A stretch of 64,000 nt of DNA from Stratiolaelaps scimitus (GCA_019614645.1 JABWDB010000005.1:5550001-5614000), one strand, 5' to 3'. Counted from the first letter of the stretch, positions 12,096 through 26,313 are shown. Notes: generated from the letters alone by a model not told the origin. A program made the numbers and translations.

Positions 12096-13170
12096 AGGGG
12101 ACGAACTGGTGCAAATCGAGTTAACAGACGACTGGACACTTTATGGATATTCACGGCGAAAAGCGGCGATGAAATTCATGAAATGTGATGTCCAGCAATA
12201 AAGCAATGAGCAAGCATATAGCACACGACGTACTCTATGCGCTGCCGGTTGTAACGATAACAGCGCGCAGTTGACTTTTGTACAAAAGAACCAGCAACCA
12301 ACCAACCAGCCAACATTTTGCTCGAGGGTGCTATTTTTTTTTGAGTTTTATTTTGTTATTTCGAATTGTTGATTTGCTTTTCGTTCATTTCGTTTCTCGT
12401 CAACGTGAACGAATGTTAAACGAGCTGAGGAGGCTGAAATAAAAAGTGATCCATTACAAGTGTTGCTGTGCTATAATGAGAGTAACAGCAGAGTTGATGA
12501 GCTATCATATTCCGGATCAGAAAGCAGGTATATGGCAAGATTTGAATTAGTCACGGCTAACGTGTCCGCCGAGTTCAGCGGATCACGCTCTGCTGTGGAC
12601 CTGACCGCCCCACCCTCCATCTTAGATGTGGGTGCTCGTGATTTTATTGCGCTACTGGTCATTCATGTTGTTTGTATTAAAAATACAGTTATAGCGATAG
12701 TAAATCATTTAAATAAAAATATAACTTATAACGCACGGTATACGTTAAATATAGGCAGTTGTAGTAGTATGATTATTCGCGTCATCGTAAATGGGGCCAA
12801 GCTGGACGTCATTTCTAACTTGACGAGCGCTCAGCCATCACATCGGCATCGCCTGTGATATTAGACAGTGCTGTGCTAAGTGTGCACTAATTAGCGCGTG
12901 TGAGCGACAAAATGTATTCGCCAGTTTTGCACTTGTGTCGAACTTCTGCAGAGCAGACACCCGCGTTTATAATGGGCTTTCTCAATCCTCGCCACAGAAC
13001 TGAACAGCGGAATGAACGCGGGTTTTCGTATCTTTGATAAGGATACGCTGCGACGCTAAATTCGCTATATGATCGATGAATTTGAGGTGCCACTGCTCGA
13101 GTCTGTAGGGTGTTCAATCTAGGAGCGACTTCGTTGTCAATCCGTCTTTTACTATTTTCTAGAAAGACGT

Positions 13171-13231
13171 CGGATTGCATCGATTGGTGAACTGCATAGA
13201 GCTGAACGCCGGATTGCATCGATTGGTGAAC
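13171..13231. repeat. 22-base direct repeat, 39-base period
   Basis: The same 22 bases occur at 13171-13192 and 13210-13231. The period is a multiple of three and the minus-strand frame stays open, repeating the peptide VHQSMQS. Confidence 0.93.
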
Positions 13232-14160
13232 GCCTATCGCAGGGCGAACTATAGGAACTATAGCACGATCATGTCCTATGTGCCTCTGTCCACAACTAAT
13301 CTTTGTATCAACTAGCCCTCCGTATTTTTTTGGAGTTGACAATACAATACAACGTTTTAGTTTATTAACGGAAGTGACACGCATACAATACTATAGACAG
13401 CGCAGAGGGTTTAGCTAGGTAATCGATTTGTCGAACCCAACGAAAACCTTGAGTTGAATCCTTCAGCCTCAATAAATGTCGAGCTCAACCTCGTCGTGTG
13501 GTCGGCCCCAATGAACCCTGCAGACATATAAGTAGATGCGTACATGGTTGTTATAGTGAGCCGAACTAATTGTAATGGTCCATTTGACATATCGGCGTCA
13601 CATCTCGACACACACTGACGATCAGAGACCGCTGCCGCCGCCGCCTCGGCAGCAGCCCTGGTAGTAGCAGTTCCGTGAGCGATCATCGTTGAGGACCAAC
13701 GATTACCCCGACAGGAGTTCGACAGCATCGGCCCGTCAGCGAGTGGTGGTGCTGTTTGCTGTTGCGTTCCCGGCCTTAGACCAGCAGCCAAACCTATGCC
13801 AATGAAGGTGGTGGCGCTGCTCCTACAGCCAGAAATGGCATAAGGTGCCTTCTTTTCCTGTCCAAATGAGCATCTTTGTGGGTTTCGCGCCGTCTAACGC
13901 TGTTGGCTCGGACGTGGGCCCGTTTTCGTCCAGGTAGCACCCCCCACCCCCCTCGCGTTCTCATTAACCTCCATAGCGCTGCACGTTTCATGCTCTTCCT
14001 GCTGTTGCTACTACTGCTCTAGGGGTCTTAACACCGTCGAAAGTTGACGTTTGTCGCTTCGTCACAACTTCACGACGTGCGTCACTGTGCGATCGCTTAG
14101 CGCCGTCACCGAAGGTTGTGCGTTCGTGCGTCTGTCTGTGTGTGGAGAGCAATAGAGCCA

Positions 14161-14162
<2 letters not shown>

Positions 14163-14198
<36 letters not shown>
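14163..14198. repeat. (TA)n microsatellite
   Basis: Uninterrupted AT alternation. Confidence 0.93.
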
Positions 14199-14202
<4 letters not shown>

Positions 14203-16599
14203 TGCGTACAGATCGGCGGAGGCGTCGGGAAGAAACTTCACTTGTGCTCCGACTGCCGTTCGCTCCGGGCTTGTTCCCTCCTAACTGAGTTGTGTGTAGG
14301 CTTGTGCTGAACGTGAGTGAGGCAACTTAAGCACTAACACGACGTATGGATACCGACCCTGGACAGGAAACCATGTCTAGCTAGCTAGCCAGTATGTATG
14401 CTTGTGTGTGCATGATGATTGACCAACGCAAACAACGCTGTTCTGCACCGTTCTTCTGCCGATGATGGCTATGAGGCGTCGATGAGTTGGCCCAACGAAG
14501 ATGGCATCAGCAGCAGCAGCAGCAGCAGAGTGAAGCGAGTTAGACGACAAAGCAATGGCAAAGATGACGCCAAAGATGGGGGAACCACGACAAACGAGGC
14601 ATTGTAGACACATCCAGTCGGTTTTCGCTCAGCTCGGATCCGCAAAAGACCGATGCGCCGAGCGCGGGAGTCAGGAGTCAGACAAGGCGAGCGAGAAGCA
14701 ATATCTCTTCAACCCCCCACCCACCTCCACCCCCCCCGCCCTCTCCCACTTCTGATGGTGTTTCTGATGCGGTTGTCGATGGTGATGAGCAAGCCGCCGC
14801 TGGACATGGAGCAAGCCGAAACCTTGTGGAATGGCAGTCGACGCCGACAACGTGCTGTATGAACGTAACGTGTCTCTGTTGCTGTGAGATCTCACTTCAT
14901 TAAGGCCTTCACTCTTCGTCACGTCGATGTAGCGTCATTCGTCGTGGGTTGCTGCTGCTGCTGCTGCTGATGTTGTTGTTGCTGCTGCTGCTGGTGCCGC
15001 CGTTGCTGCCGAAGCCGCTGGTGTTGTTGCCGCTGTTCGATGGCTCGCAGGTCGTTCGTTGAGTCGCTGTGGCAACCTTCCCTACCCTCAGCCACCACCA
15101 ATCACCTCCCCCGCCCCCCGCCCCCCCCAGACACACAGAGCGAGAAGTACTCGACTAGTGTCCGACTCAATCGTCCGAACCAAACGGACGATCTTCGCCG
15201 GTTACCGCCGACGTAGATGAACCGCCTCGCAATTCGCCACCTTCGTCGGTGACGTTCGTCGCGAAGCGCGCGCCCTGTGCAGCCGCGGCTCTCCCCCGTA
15301 AGTATGAAGACCGACTGAGCTTACGTTAGTGACTCTCCCCTGCCCTGTCCCAGCCCGCGATCCGTGAGTGAATGAGTTGACGATGCCGACGAACGGATCC
15401 AGCATAACCGGCTAACAGCACACGGCTAACATCAGCCTTAGCAGCCGAGCGTCCATTCGTTCGTATGGTCCCGAACGCCACCGGGGTTCGACGGCAGCGA
15501 CAGGTGACCGCGCGAAAAATGTCATAAAAATGTCGACTCGCCAGTCGACAAGCGGCGCGGCCACCCCCGAGGTCCACTATGGCGTTGTCGGCATCCGACT
15601 CGTTGTTCAGTTAGTTGGTTCCTTTTTCACTCGTTCGATTTCTACTACTGTTGCCACGACAGTTGTTGCTGCTGCTGCTGCTGCTGTTGTTGTCAGCCGT
15701 ATTGGTGGTTGTTGCTGCTGGTGCTGTTGACGCTGGGCTATTTTTGTACGACGTTGTTCTATTCCGGTGCTGTTGCTACTGCGGCTGCAGCCGATACCGA
15801 AAGGTACTCAGGCTGAAGAGTGAACATGCACGCTTCATCCGTCTCGAGTTGGCTGCTTTCTTGCTTGCTCGCTCCGCTCGCTCGCTGGGTTCGGCAGATC
15901 GTGTCGGATGAGCAGCTCAACGCAACGAGCACCGGCGTCGCTGCTGCAACTGTTGTTGCTGCCGATGCGGGCAGCAACAGCTGCAGTAAGTCGCAGTCGC
16001 CTGTACCCACCAGAGACACGCACGCAGAGATCCTTCCCTCGCGCTGTGGACTACTGACTGTGTTGTAGAATGATTCGTCGTTGTTGTTGTTGTCTCGCCG
16101 ATGATCTCGCTGACGCCGACCCCTTCGTTACCTTTCGGGGCCGCGTGTCCGGCAAGAGCAACGTAAGGATAGCGCATCCCCTCAAAACAGTAGCAGCAGC
16201 CGAAACAGCAACAACAGCAGCAGCAGCAGCAACAACAGCAACAGCAACATCGACATCCCAATGATTCCCGGCCGATACACGCCGACACATAACAGGGCTG
16301 CATACACAGTCATACAGACGAACACATGAGCTGTTTCACAGACGACGCGGCAACAACGAAATGTCCCCGCCAACGCAAGGCAGCACAATGACGTCTGATC
16401 AGGAGAGTGTCCTCAAGGAAGACCAGCTGGCAAAGGAAAGGAACAGAAGCAAGTACGGTTGACGCGTCGTGGCGTCAGCCATCCGACTGGAAAGCGAACA
16501 ACACTCCGAATCGACCAGATATCTTCCGATGGGAAATCTGCAGTTGACTCGAGAGCGGACAACAGCGGCAACGACGAACTGGCCACCGCCGATCATATT

Positions 16600-16641
16600 C
16601 CGGATCATATCGGATACTTTCCGGATCATATCGGACACTTT
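16600..16641. repeat. Tandem duplication of a 21-base unit
   Basis: Units at 16600-16620 and 16621-16641 differ at one position. In the plus-strand open frame (16459-16881) they read PDHIGYF and PDHIGHF. Confidence 0.93.
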
Positions 16642-17825
16642 TCGACAGATTGCCCTTGTCCAGCCGACGCTGAAGCAAGCGGAAATTTCGTCGACGGATC
16701 GAGTTCTACCACTGAGAGTTTGGGGGACAATCTGATATACGATTACATCGACGGGACACCATGTTGCTGTGATGGTCAATTTCACGACAGCGAAACCAAG
16801 CGCCAGCGAACGAGAAGAACTACAACTATCAATTGTCGTCCGAGGCGGTGGAAACTATCCTGCAATCGTCAACATTGTTGAAGTTGTACCCCGCTATTGG
16901 TGTGTGAACACTGGCAGCTGTTTGGATATCAATCGATGAAACCATGGGAGACTAGAAAATCCGAGTGGGATAATCAAATAATATTGCATTATGTTCAGAC
17001 CAAATATGTTGCCGAGTCAAATACGCTTTGATTGACTAGAGCATGCGAAATTGTCATCTCCGTTATGTGATCGAAAAAAACCCCATCAATTTGCGTGGTT
17101 CTGTCTCCGCGGGGCGTTGTTTCAAAATGCAAATATCGAACATGACGTGTCATGTGCATTCGTGCCACGGTCGCCCAGTAGTGGCGTTGCCATAGCCTAC
17201 CTTTCCGACCCTTCAACTGATGATTTGCAAGATGTTCTTAGCCACGTTGTAGGGAATCTAGTTTGCAGCTTTTCAGCTTTGCAGTTACACTGCGAAGCTT
17301 GCCACAGACAAACCCCATTTTCCTTTACTGTAACACAAGTCTAAAACACTGTCGCTGAGGAGCAGTACGTCCGAAGGGGACAATTCGCATATCGCTTCTG
17401 CGTGCAAAACGCCGAGCGTATGTATTTGCTAACGTACGATCTATATACGCCCCTCTCTCTATCTCTCTCTCTCTCGCCTTTGCCGCTGGTGCTCGCGCTG
17501 TTGCCACTGCTCTTCATGATCAACCCGCCCATCGAATAATAGAACTGCGCAAGGGTCGCCCGCTGTCAGCGGCTCATGTTTCGGCTACGCTGTCCGTTGT
17601 CATTTGCTTTGTCGACCCGCCTCCTCCCTGTCGTCGATCGTAAACGACAGTGTCTCGGTCACATCATCGTGGCTAAGGAAATGGCCAGGGCGCTACTGCC
17701 CCTAAAGCTTATTCATTGCTTCTCTGTTTACGTCGCCGTGTTCGCTTTCAGCCGCGTGCAGCCACCTACCGAGCAAACCGTCACCATTTAGCGCCTGATC
17801 GGCACCGATCGTACGCTAAACGCGG

Positions 17826-17932
17826 GTAGCAGCAGCAGCAGCAGCAGCATCAGCAGCAGTTGTTGTTGTTGTTGTAGTCGCACGAGTAGTAGCAGTAGCA
17901 GTAGTTGTTGCTGTTGTTGTTGTTGCTGAAGC
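17826..17932. repeat. CAG, TTG and GTAG-type simple repeat block
   Basis: Consecutive runs of AGC, GTT, AGT and TTG triplets over about 100 bp, open in several frames as poly-Gln, poly-Leu or poly-Thr. Confidence 0.9.
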
Positions 17933-19404
17933 GGCTGCACAAAAAATCCGATCGTCACCTGACGAAAAGTCCGAAAAAGCGGCTGTCGAACGAGTGACAC
18001 CAATCAGCCGCGACCGGCTACTCGGGTTTTGTTTCACGGCGACAAGGCGATGCTGCTCGCTGCTCGCGACCGCTTGGTGGCGGGCTGCAACGCAGCAGGT
18101 TGCCGGCCAAGGCAGCCCAAGACAAAAGCCCATCAGCCCAGAGTAGGGTTTGTGTAGTAAAGCAATCGTTCGTTGTCGTCATCGTCTGTCGTCGTTGTTA
18201 TCGTCGCCACCGTTGTAGCGGTGGTGAGCGGTCGTTGTAGTAGTCCTTGTGTCGTCGGCCACAATACAGACAACTGCGCGACACCGATTGGGGAAATCAA
18301 CAGCGACACGCTGTGTTTGACAAGTGTGCCGCGGCCGCCAGAAGAAAGCTGGCCGACAATGGTGGCTACTGACGACGCGGGGACTGTGGTGCGTTAGAAC
18401 GAGAAAAGGCCAAGAGCGGGAAGGGCCGATTGGAAACTAGGCGGTAAACGTTTCAAGATCGACACACACACCACACACACACGCAGGCACTGACACGGAC
18501 ACACACGCGGAGCTCCTTCGGGCCTGGCTGGTGCAGCCTGTCGAGTGAGCGGTAGGGTAGGCCTGTTGGACGCTAAAGGGCGATCAGGGCACCCTGTGTA
18601 TCTCAGTAACAGCTACTTCTACTGCTATTACTGCTTGCTGCTATTATACTAAGACCTCTCGGGATCACCTTTAAACTGATACCAACGATGGGTCATTCTT
18701 CTTCTGCTCGAGTAGTCGTTGGTCCATTCAGCAAAAAGCTATTTGTCAGAGCTGTGAGCAGTGACAGCTACTGCTGGAAAACTCTCTATCTCTCTCTCTT
18801 TCTCTGCCGGTCTATATCTGCGTTTGTTCGCTCATCAGCCAGCAGGCGTTTTCCCATGATGATTATTTTTAATAACCAGTGGTCAAATGTGGCCAACAGT
18901 GGCAATATTTCGCGCAATTTTCTACGAGCGTTCAACGGCTCACTGTGCGCCCCAGTCGAATCGGGCAGTATTTTCTTGATTATGCAAATGAGCAGTCGCA
19001 ATTCGTCAGCCGACACGTTCAAGCTCGCTCCTCGCGTAGCGCTTGGCCAGCAAAGGCCGGCGCTCGTCGGCTAATCGCGTCTTCATTAGGCGTCACTCCA
19101 TCTCGTCCTCGGAGGCTTTTTCTGCCAACCCTCCCCCGAGCATTTAATTTGACTAGCGCCCAGTGGCACGCCAGTCTGGTAAAACTTGTCCTCAATTACT
19201 CTGACCGGCGTCGTCATGTCGGAGCTCGTTCACCTAGAGCTGCCAGTAGATCTAGAGACAGTGTAATGGCTATCCGGCACATGTCTTAAACGCTTGCTGG
19301 CGCCAATCGTAAGCGCCGATTTCGCTGTCCCATCGTGCTCGAAGTGTCGAAGTCACTCGGCGAAGCATGCACACCTACTTGGTTAGCTTAAGTAGGCGTG
19401 AATG

Positions 19405-19428
19405 CGTGTGTGTGTGTGTGTGTCTGTG
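19405..19428. repeat. (TG)n microsatellite
   Basis: About eleven TG copies. Confidence 0.92.
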
Positions 19429-20546
19429 TTTTAGGGTTGTGCGGGGGGGGAGGGGGTCTAATCTAACGGAGTCGTTCGGGGACAACCTGTGCACATCAAC
19501 GAGTAAATCAATTTGACGAGGCAACACACCGCCACCACCGCTAGTCGTTGCCGCCGCGGCCGTCGCGACGTAAAAAATATCCACCACTAAACCGACCCGA
19601 TCGCTACTGCATAGAGTCTCTCCGGCTCTCTCTATCTCTCTCTCTCTCTGTCTCATTCTGTTTGGTCGACTAACTCATCGCCCTTGTCCGTTCGCTACTG
19701 CTGCTGCTGCTGGTGCTTCTGTTGCTCCAGCGTTAATGGCTACGTAATCATAACAATAACCGTGTTGCCGTCAATGAGTTCCTGCTGCGGCCGCGACCGC
19801 TGCTGCTGCCGCAGTTTGTAATAAAAATAAAAAATATATAAAGCACAACATAGCTAATACACTGACATACACACACAGACGCGCTATGGGACAGGCTGCT
19901 CATCATCATCATGTCCATCACAAACATTGCCGCCGGGGTGATCATGAAGCTCGAAACGGTGTGCCGCTCTGACGGCACCCGACGGTCCCCACACCACCCC
20001 GATCCCTGCTCCTTGCTCGCAAAACAGAACAGAACAAGACAAGCAGCGCTCGAGACAGAAACACCACCACCACCGGCAGCAGCCACGGACTAGATAGAGC
20101 AAGCTAGTTAACAACATTGAAATGGGTTCTTCTCCATCATCGCCGGCTCCGTTGCTTGTCGTGTCGGCTCTGCTCTCTTCCTGCCTGCGCCGGCTCACGC
20201 TGGTGGCTCAGCGTAACTCCGCGGGCCCGACAGAGAGAGACAGAGGGGGAGAATGGCGGAGAGGGCACGACAACACCGTATTACATTGTGATGCCTCTAA
20301 ATATGATCACATGAAACGCTATATCATACGCATACATGTAATATTCCATTATACAAACGCATCACATGAGCGGGACGAACAGCGGCGGCCGGAGCGCGAG
20401 AGAAGTGCTGCAGAATCGAGCAGACGAGGCGAGAGCCAACAGCCAACTTCTTCGTAGTTTTGGTCGAGATACCCCCCCCCAACCCGCCCCACCACCACCA
20501 GTTTGGCATGATATGATGATGCATACAATATTATATATAATGGTAG

Positions 20547-20547
<1 letters not shown>

Positions 20548-20596
<49 letters not shown>
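20548..20596. repeat. (TA)n microsatellite
   Basis: About 49 bp of AT alternation ending in TGTATTTATA. Confidence 0.93.
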
Positions 20597-20600
<4 letters not shown>

Positions 20601-23477
20601 TTATATAGTTCGAGTGGGTATGTCCGCGAGTGAGTGAGTATCTGTGTATGTATATTTTTGTAAACATGTTGTGCTTGCTTATAAGCGTTCATTTGTGCGT
20701 AATGTGCTGTTGTTAGGAAGTGGCGGCAGCGCTGGCGTAGCCGGTAATTGGTTTTTATTCAGAATACATTTTGCGCCAATGTTTTAGTTGTTGTTGTTGT
20801 TACGGTTATTAGTGCCGTTATCGTCGTCGTTGTTGTTGTTGGTGCCACTCCACCGATTCAGCCGCTGACAGATATTCACTACGGGCCGCAGCAGCCACTG
20901 ATGTTGCTCCTGCAGTAACCTAGCGGATGGCACTAACGCTCTACGCCGCAGACCCTTCGGGGCTGTTTGGGCTACTCAGGCGCTTGCCACGCTGATCACC
21001 TCAACAGAGTCGAATACAACCGGATCGCGCATGCAGCAGTCACACTGGTATGCTCACGAAGATCACGTGCAAAATATATTTGATAACAATAGTAATCTCA
21101 ACGACGACGCCACTATTCCCGCTACGGCTGACTGTCTCGTTCCAATGTCTCGTTCAACAAATCGATAATCAACGAATCGTCATTTTCACCAGAAACGTGT
21201 CGAAAGGGATCCCCTCCCAGATTACTGGCCAAGTAGCCGTCCGGACTAATACCGACGAAAGCAGCGAAAACTGTAACAGCGACCAATTCGCTTTTTGCTC
21301 CTCCTCACATCAGTGAACAACAATGGTGTCTGGGGTATAGAGCAAGAGTAGACCCATCCCTATGGATTTTCCGTCATTGTCTCCCTGAGCAGCCGTATCG
21401 TACACTGCCGAGTGTTCAGTGTTTCCTCGTTCAATCAACAACACGCTACAGACACCGGTCATCATCTCAAGACACATGACACACGCAGGTTGTCTCCGGC
21501 GGGCCACGGCCGCCGCCACAGACGTTGTTACATCTATCTAACGTCGGTAGCAGATTTGTAGAACAACTGCCTGATGATAGAAGAGCAACCATAACCGCTT
21601 CGGCTTTTGCGACCACGAGCAGCGCGACCGGGAGATGAGGAAGAGATAGATCAGTGGTACCAGCAAGCGAAAACACTTTGCATCTATCTGCACTTTGTAG
21701 ATTGAAAAAGGCGCGCGGAGCCGCGAAGGCCGCAGCGTCGTCGCCAGCAATAACAGGACCATCAGAAGTGGCAATAGCGGTTGGGGACCGCGCCGGACAT
21801 CGTAGCCATCTCGTGGTCAGCTAACTGCTCCTCGGAGACGTATCTTAGTGAACAGTGAGTGGTAAGTAGGTGGTGGAAGATGGACACGCAGTCAGTTTAG
21901 CTAAGGCTGCACGAGGGTTAAGCTGTTCGCAGTGTTCTAGTCAGCGGCCGTTTCTAGATCTGTCTGAAGCCATGTAGTTGACTCAAGTGAGATTGACGAG
22001 CGCCAACTCCGCCACCGACGACAACAGCAGCAGCAGCAGCAACAACAACAAAAATATAAGCACTAGCTACAACACTGCCTATGCCTCTTCAGGGGGAGGG
22101 TATGAAATACACCTACAGTGGAGGAGCCTGCCGAAATTGCCGTGGCGCCAGCAAATTTCAGCGTAGCAGCAGCAGCAGCCGTCGCAGCAGAAGCAACTGT
22201 GGCCGCAGCCCTTCAGCATAGAGCCGAAAGCTCGGGGGAAATCGACCGACGTTGAGGCGAATTGGCTGCTATTTTTTGCCATGTGCATCGACCACGGCCA
22301 ACACGAGTAGATGAGAGGACATGTCAGCAAGGATCTTGGAGCGTCGCGGCCAGTCGTTAGTTGTTAGTGGATGAGAGCCAAAACAGCAGCAGCAGAATAA
22401 AGCGGACTTTAGCCATTGAGCTATATAGCAACAATCGCCACGCGAACTAATCGGTTCTGAAACAGCAGTGCCGAACACTGCTGCGCTAACAACACGGCCC
22501 GGCCGCTGGCTGGAAGAGTCAAACGTGGGGAGAACGTGGGGCCCGCTAATTCTACGGCAATGATGTCGTTCGTACCTCTCCACACTACGGTCTACGGAGG
22601 CGGCGGTGGCGGCGGCGAGGGCACAACATCATCGTTTGTATATATTTTTTGCTGGATTGATTACGCATCAGAGGCGGCATCAAACGGGGAGCTGGAAACG
22701 AGGATAGATTGGGTGATCCAAGACAAACAAGTACGCATGGGCGCGCGTGAACGAGCGTTCTTGCAAAGACGTGAGGGTGGACTGAATAGATCACGCGGGA
22801 GATACAGTTAAGGGCGGAGTTAATGAGCAGAAATGCATTAAACAATTTTTTCGCAGCATCAGCGCCCAAAAACTACGTCACCCGAAAATCATGGACCAAT
22901 AACTGGGGAGGAAGCTGACAGAGAAATCTGACGAGAACTCAAACTTCGCTTGACTTTATTGCGCGATTGTGCAGATCATCATCGAGGACAAACCATGTAA
23001 AATGTAGCGAATCTAAAATAACATGAAAATCATTGCAATCGTAAAATATCAATAATCGAATGTGTCGAATTCACAACCATTAGTCATGAATAAACCACGT
23101 TCGCTGTTTGTGGCGTCTCGATAGATTTTCTAGTTTCTTCTGACCAGCTTGACGGATAGTGCTCCACCAGGCGCGCACCGGCTCACTGCTACAGTGGTCT
23201 ACGCACAGCAGTGGTCTCATTATTATGATTATTAATTACTGGCTGAACGACACAGCAACACCAGCAGCAGCAACAGCTATTCTACCTATTATATCTAGGT
23301 ACGACCCGAGCTAGGAGGAGAAGGCTGTTCGTCGACGCTGACGCGAACATCGCTTATAACGAGGTGAATCGTATCTACCGAACGAATATCGCATTGCAGC
23401 GCTATACAGAATTTACTACTACCATTATCATTAGGCGCAAAATATCAAATTAATACAACAGTGAAATCGACGCCATC

Positions 23478-23510
23478 GAGCAGCCGATAGAGCAGCCGAT
23501 ATATCGGCTG
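23478..23510. repeat. 12-base tandem merging into an 18-base palindrome
   Basis: GAGCAGCCGATA occurs at 23478-23489 and 23490-23501. The second copy forms half of the perfect palindrome CAGCCGATATATCGGCTG at 23493-23510. Confidence 0.93.
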
Positions 23511-24691
23511 GAAGCCGGCCGCCGCCGCCGCCACCGCCGCCGTGCGCGCAGAGCAAAACCGCGTGTCTGGGACGCATGCGGGTTCCACACGCTGTTGCCG
23601 TACCGCCGCTGTCCATTGACAGCGATTGCTGGACGGGAGAGAGCGGGAGCGTCTGTCACTGTTGATCCCAGACGTCACTGCGAGCTCAGGTGCGTGCGTG
23701 TGTGTGTGTGTATGCGTGTGTCTCTGTGAAAGCAGAAAGGCTTTCTGCTTCAAACAGCAAAGCTTCAGCATCTTCTGACACGTGCGCTCGTTTTCGGCGA
23801 GCAAAAGCCTCGCTGAACGCGTTTCGTCCGCCGAACAACACGCACTGACTGAGATAGAGACGAGAGCGAGTGAGAGAGAGAGACCGAGAGATCGGGGGGA
23901 GATCGATGACAGGTCGATAGAAACGGAGATAAATTTACATGAAGGCGATATGAGACAACATCTCGCCAATATGCATCGATGACGTACGACCCGCACGCTA
24001 TGGTATGAGCGAGCTGATGCTGGGCACCAGACGAGAGAGGCAAGCGAGCAAATGATGAAACGATAGAAATTGATAATATTTACAAAATCTATCGGCAGAT
24101 AATCTCTCAGTGAGTGAACCGATATAGGGTTTCTGCTTGTGCTGACGTTGCGCGGAGCCTGTCGCTCCTGTCGACGGACAGCGAGAAATCATCGACGCCA
24201 CAGAGTAGAGACACCCCAAGCATCGATTGATAGATATTCCTCGGCCATGCGAGGCGGGCTATAAGAAGACAACGATGAGACGCGACCGCACGAGCGGGCT
24301 GCTGGTCTGGTCTGGCTCGCACAGGATCACACTGCGCTGACGGTCCGTTCGATGGACCTGCGGAGTTGAGGCTGTTCATCGTCCTCGCTCGAAGTCGCGT
24401 TCGTCGACGCCACTGCCGCCACCGGACCTCACATCGACACGAAGAATACGACGCGGTGCATACCGGTAGGTATAATAGTTCATTGGTGGCCGCGTTGGTG
24501 ACGGCTGGTATCAGAATATATATATATATATATATATACTGCCGGCAGAGAGTTGGCAATGATATTCCAGCGACAGCGGGCGGTCCACTCATTAGGACAC
24601 GAACGGAGAGGCATAAGTCCGACATCGTCTGACATCCACCGCACAGTGAACGAAACCATCCGGTGGCGAAGCCGCGAGCGATGCAAGAAAA

Positions 24692-24692
24692 T

Positions 24693-24717
<25 letters not shown>
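24692..24717. repeat. (GA)n microsatellite
   Basis: About 13 GA copies. Confidence 0.92.
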
Positions 24718-24728
<11 letters not shown>

Positions 24729-26245
24729 CTAGGAACAACATTGGTGAAGATGGTGCTGACAACAGTGTGGTGCCACTGGTCGAGTATCAGAAATCATCAA
24801 ATAGAAGGTGGCCACCAAAACCATCATCCGCTCGGCGAAATCGGTTCTGTAAAATGTTGTAGGTCATTCGAAAATGACGACGACAAATAGACGCGCCGAA
24901 CCGACTCCGTATATTAGGCTCCTATAAGCTTCATCCCAGCCCGCTGATATCGATCTCTCGTAAGCATCTATATCCATCTAATCGTTATATTTGTTTGTTC
25001 GTTAACATTCGCGTTGACATTAGACGTATCGCGTAGTCTCTATCCGAGTTTCCACAGTATTCGTCGCTGTTCCCCCAGCTGACCATCAGTTGGCTTCATT
25101 CTACGGCAGACGGGCAGGCTCCGGTAGCGGTAACCACTAGAGCCTTCGGTCGATAGGGGGCGGCGGTGGTTCACTACGAGTGTTCAATGAGATGGGTTAT
25201 TATTATATTTGACACAATTTTTAGCTCTTTTTTTCTTCTCCCTTGTGGTCCGGGAATCGGTCAGCTGTTAGACTTATCAGCAAGCAACCGCCAAAGCGCA
25301 ACAACCATGCGTAGCAGGTGTCGCTTCTTAGCCAACCACCGAGAGGTTTTCTGGCGCCTTCCTTCTTTATTCGAGGGTCCAAAACACGCCTCACGGTAGC
25401 AAGGGAAGGGTTCGTTGCAGCTTCGTCCATACCTCCTCTGTGTTTTGTTCGTGTACATGCTATTATTCTTCATATTGTCGGCTGTTAAACGACAACTAGT
25501 TTGCCTGTCAACATCGATTGTTGACGAGGTACATACATACATATATGTTGTTGTTGTTGTTGCTTCTTCTGCTATGGATACCGTCACTCGTTGTACCCGA
25601 TTGTATCGTTTATTTTCCAAAGCCTATACAACGGCAGCAAGCGGCGTAAGATTCATCGATGCCAAATCAAGTGATACCTTGCACTGTTGTAATAATAACT
25701 ACGACTACCGCTCTCCTTCCCAATGGCGCGGCCGCGCAGCGATGCGTACCTGTAAGCGCAACAACGGGACGAGGGATTTCGATGACGATCGGCCACTTCT
25801 GGGCGTCGGTCGCGGCGCGGCCTCGTCTTTAAGATTCGTCGACGATCCATCCAGAAGCATTGGCCGATATTCACAGCATCGCTCGTACGTATACTGCAGT
25901 GTACGACTGCTTGTGGACCTGCCGCTGCTTCTGCTGTTGGCGCGAATCCGTTCAATTTGATTCGCTCCCCGATTATTTTCGTTGTTCGTCCTTTTTCCAA
26001 CTGACCCCAAGTTATGCTGCTCGCCTTATCGTAGCTTGCCTCGCCGTCTTATCGTCCTTACGGCATCGCCGTGGTCGCCTCGTTATCGCGGCGAGCAGCA
26101 AGCACTGGCAAGCACCGGACTGTCCGCTTGGTCTAGATATGTTCAGCCATTAAATCGAGAAAACGCTTCGGGAGAGACAGACGAATGGACACATGGACGG
26201 TGAACTAACAACAGAGCCAACTGGAGGCACATCACCTGTTGCACA

Positions 26246-26252
26246 CGTATAT

Positions 26253-26313
<61 letters not shown>

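Larger units (their letters stand above)
8315..16000. other. Long intron or intergenic DNA, first part
   Basis: Dense microsatellites: AAT (8451-8490), CAG (8971-8993), CAA (9094-9128), CAT/ATT (9236-9286), TC (9917-9938), TA (10917-10935), TA (12054-12093), TA (14163-14198), CTG/TTG (14950-14995). A SINE-like composite lies at 11930-12093 and a 22-base direct repeat at 13171-13231. Open frames at 12460-12858 and 12887-13384 are of a length expected by chance. Confidence 0.4.

Noticed and set aside
12460..12858. 132-codon plus-strand open frame and a 63-codon frame opposite
   Set aside because: Length is within chance expectation for a window of this size, and neither has splice or domain support.
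13411..13791. 126-codon minus-strand open frame with an Ala run
   Set aside because: Ala-rich and partly coding-like, but the possible acceptors and donors gave no consistent phase with the main gene.
15200..15420. GTAAGT on the plus strand at 15300 and GTAAGC on the minus strand at 15318
   Set aside because: The flanking open stretches are short and have weak acceptors.
26060..26120. Minus-strand GTAAGG donor with a short open frame
   Set aside because: No usable acceptor, and it leaves in phase 2, which no neighbour matches.
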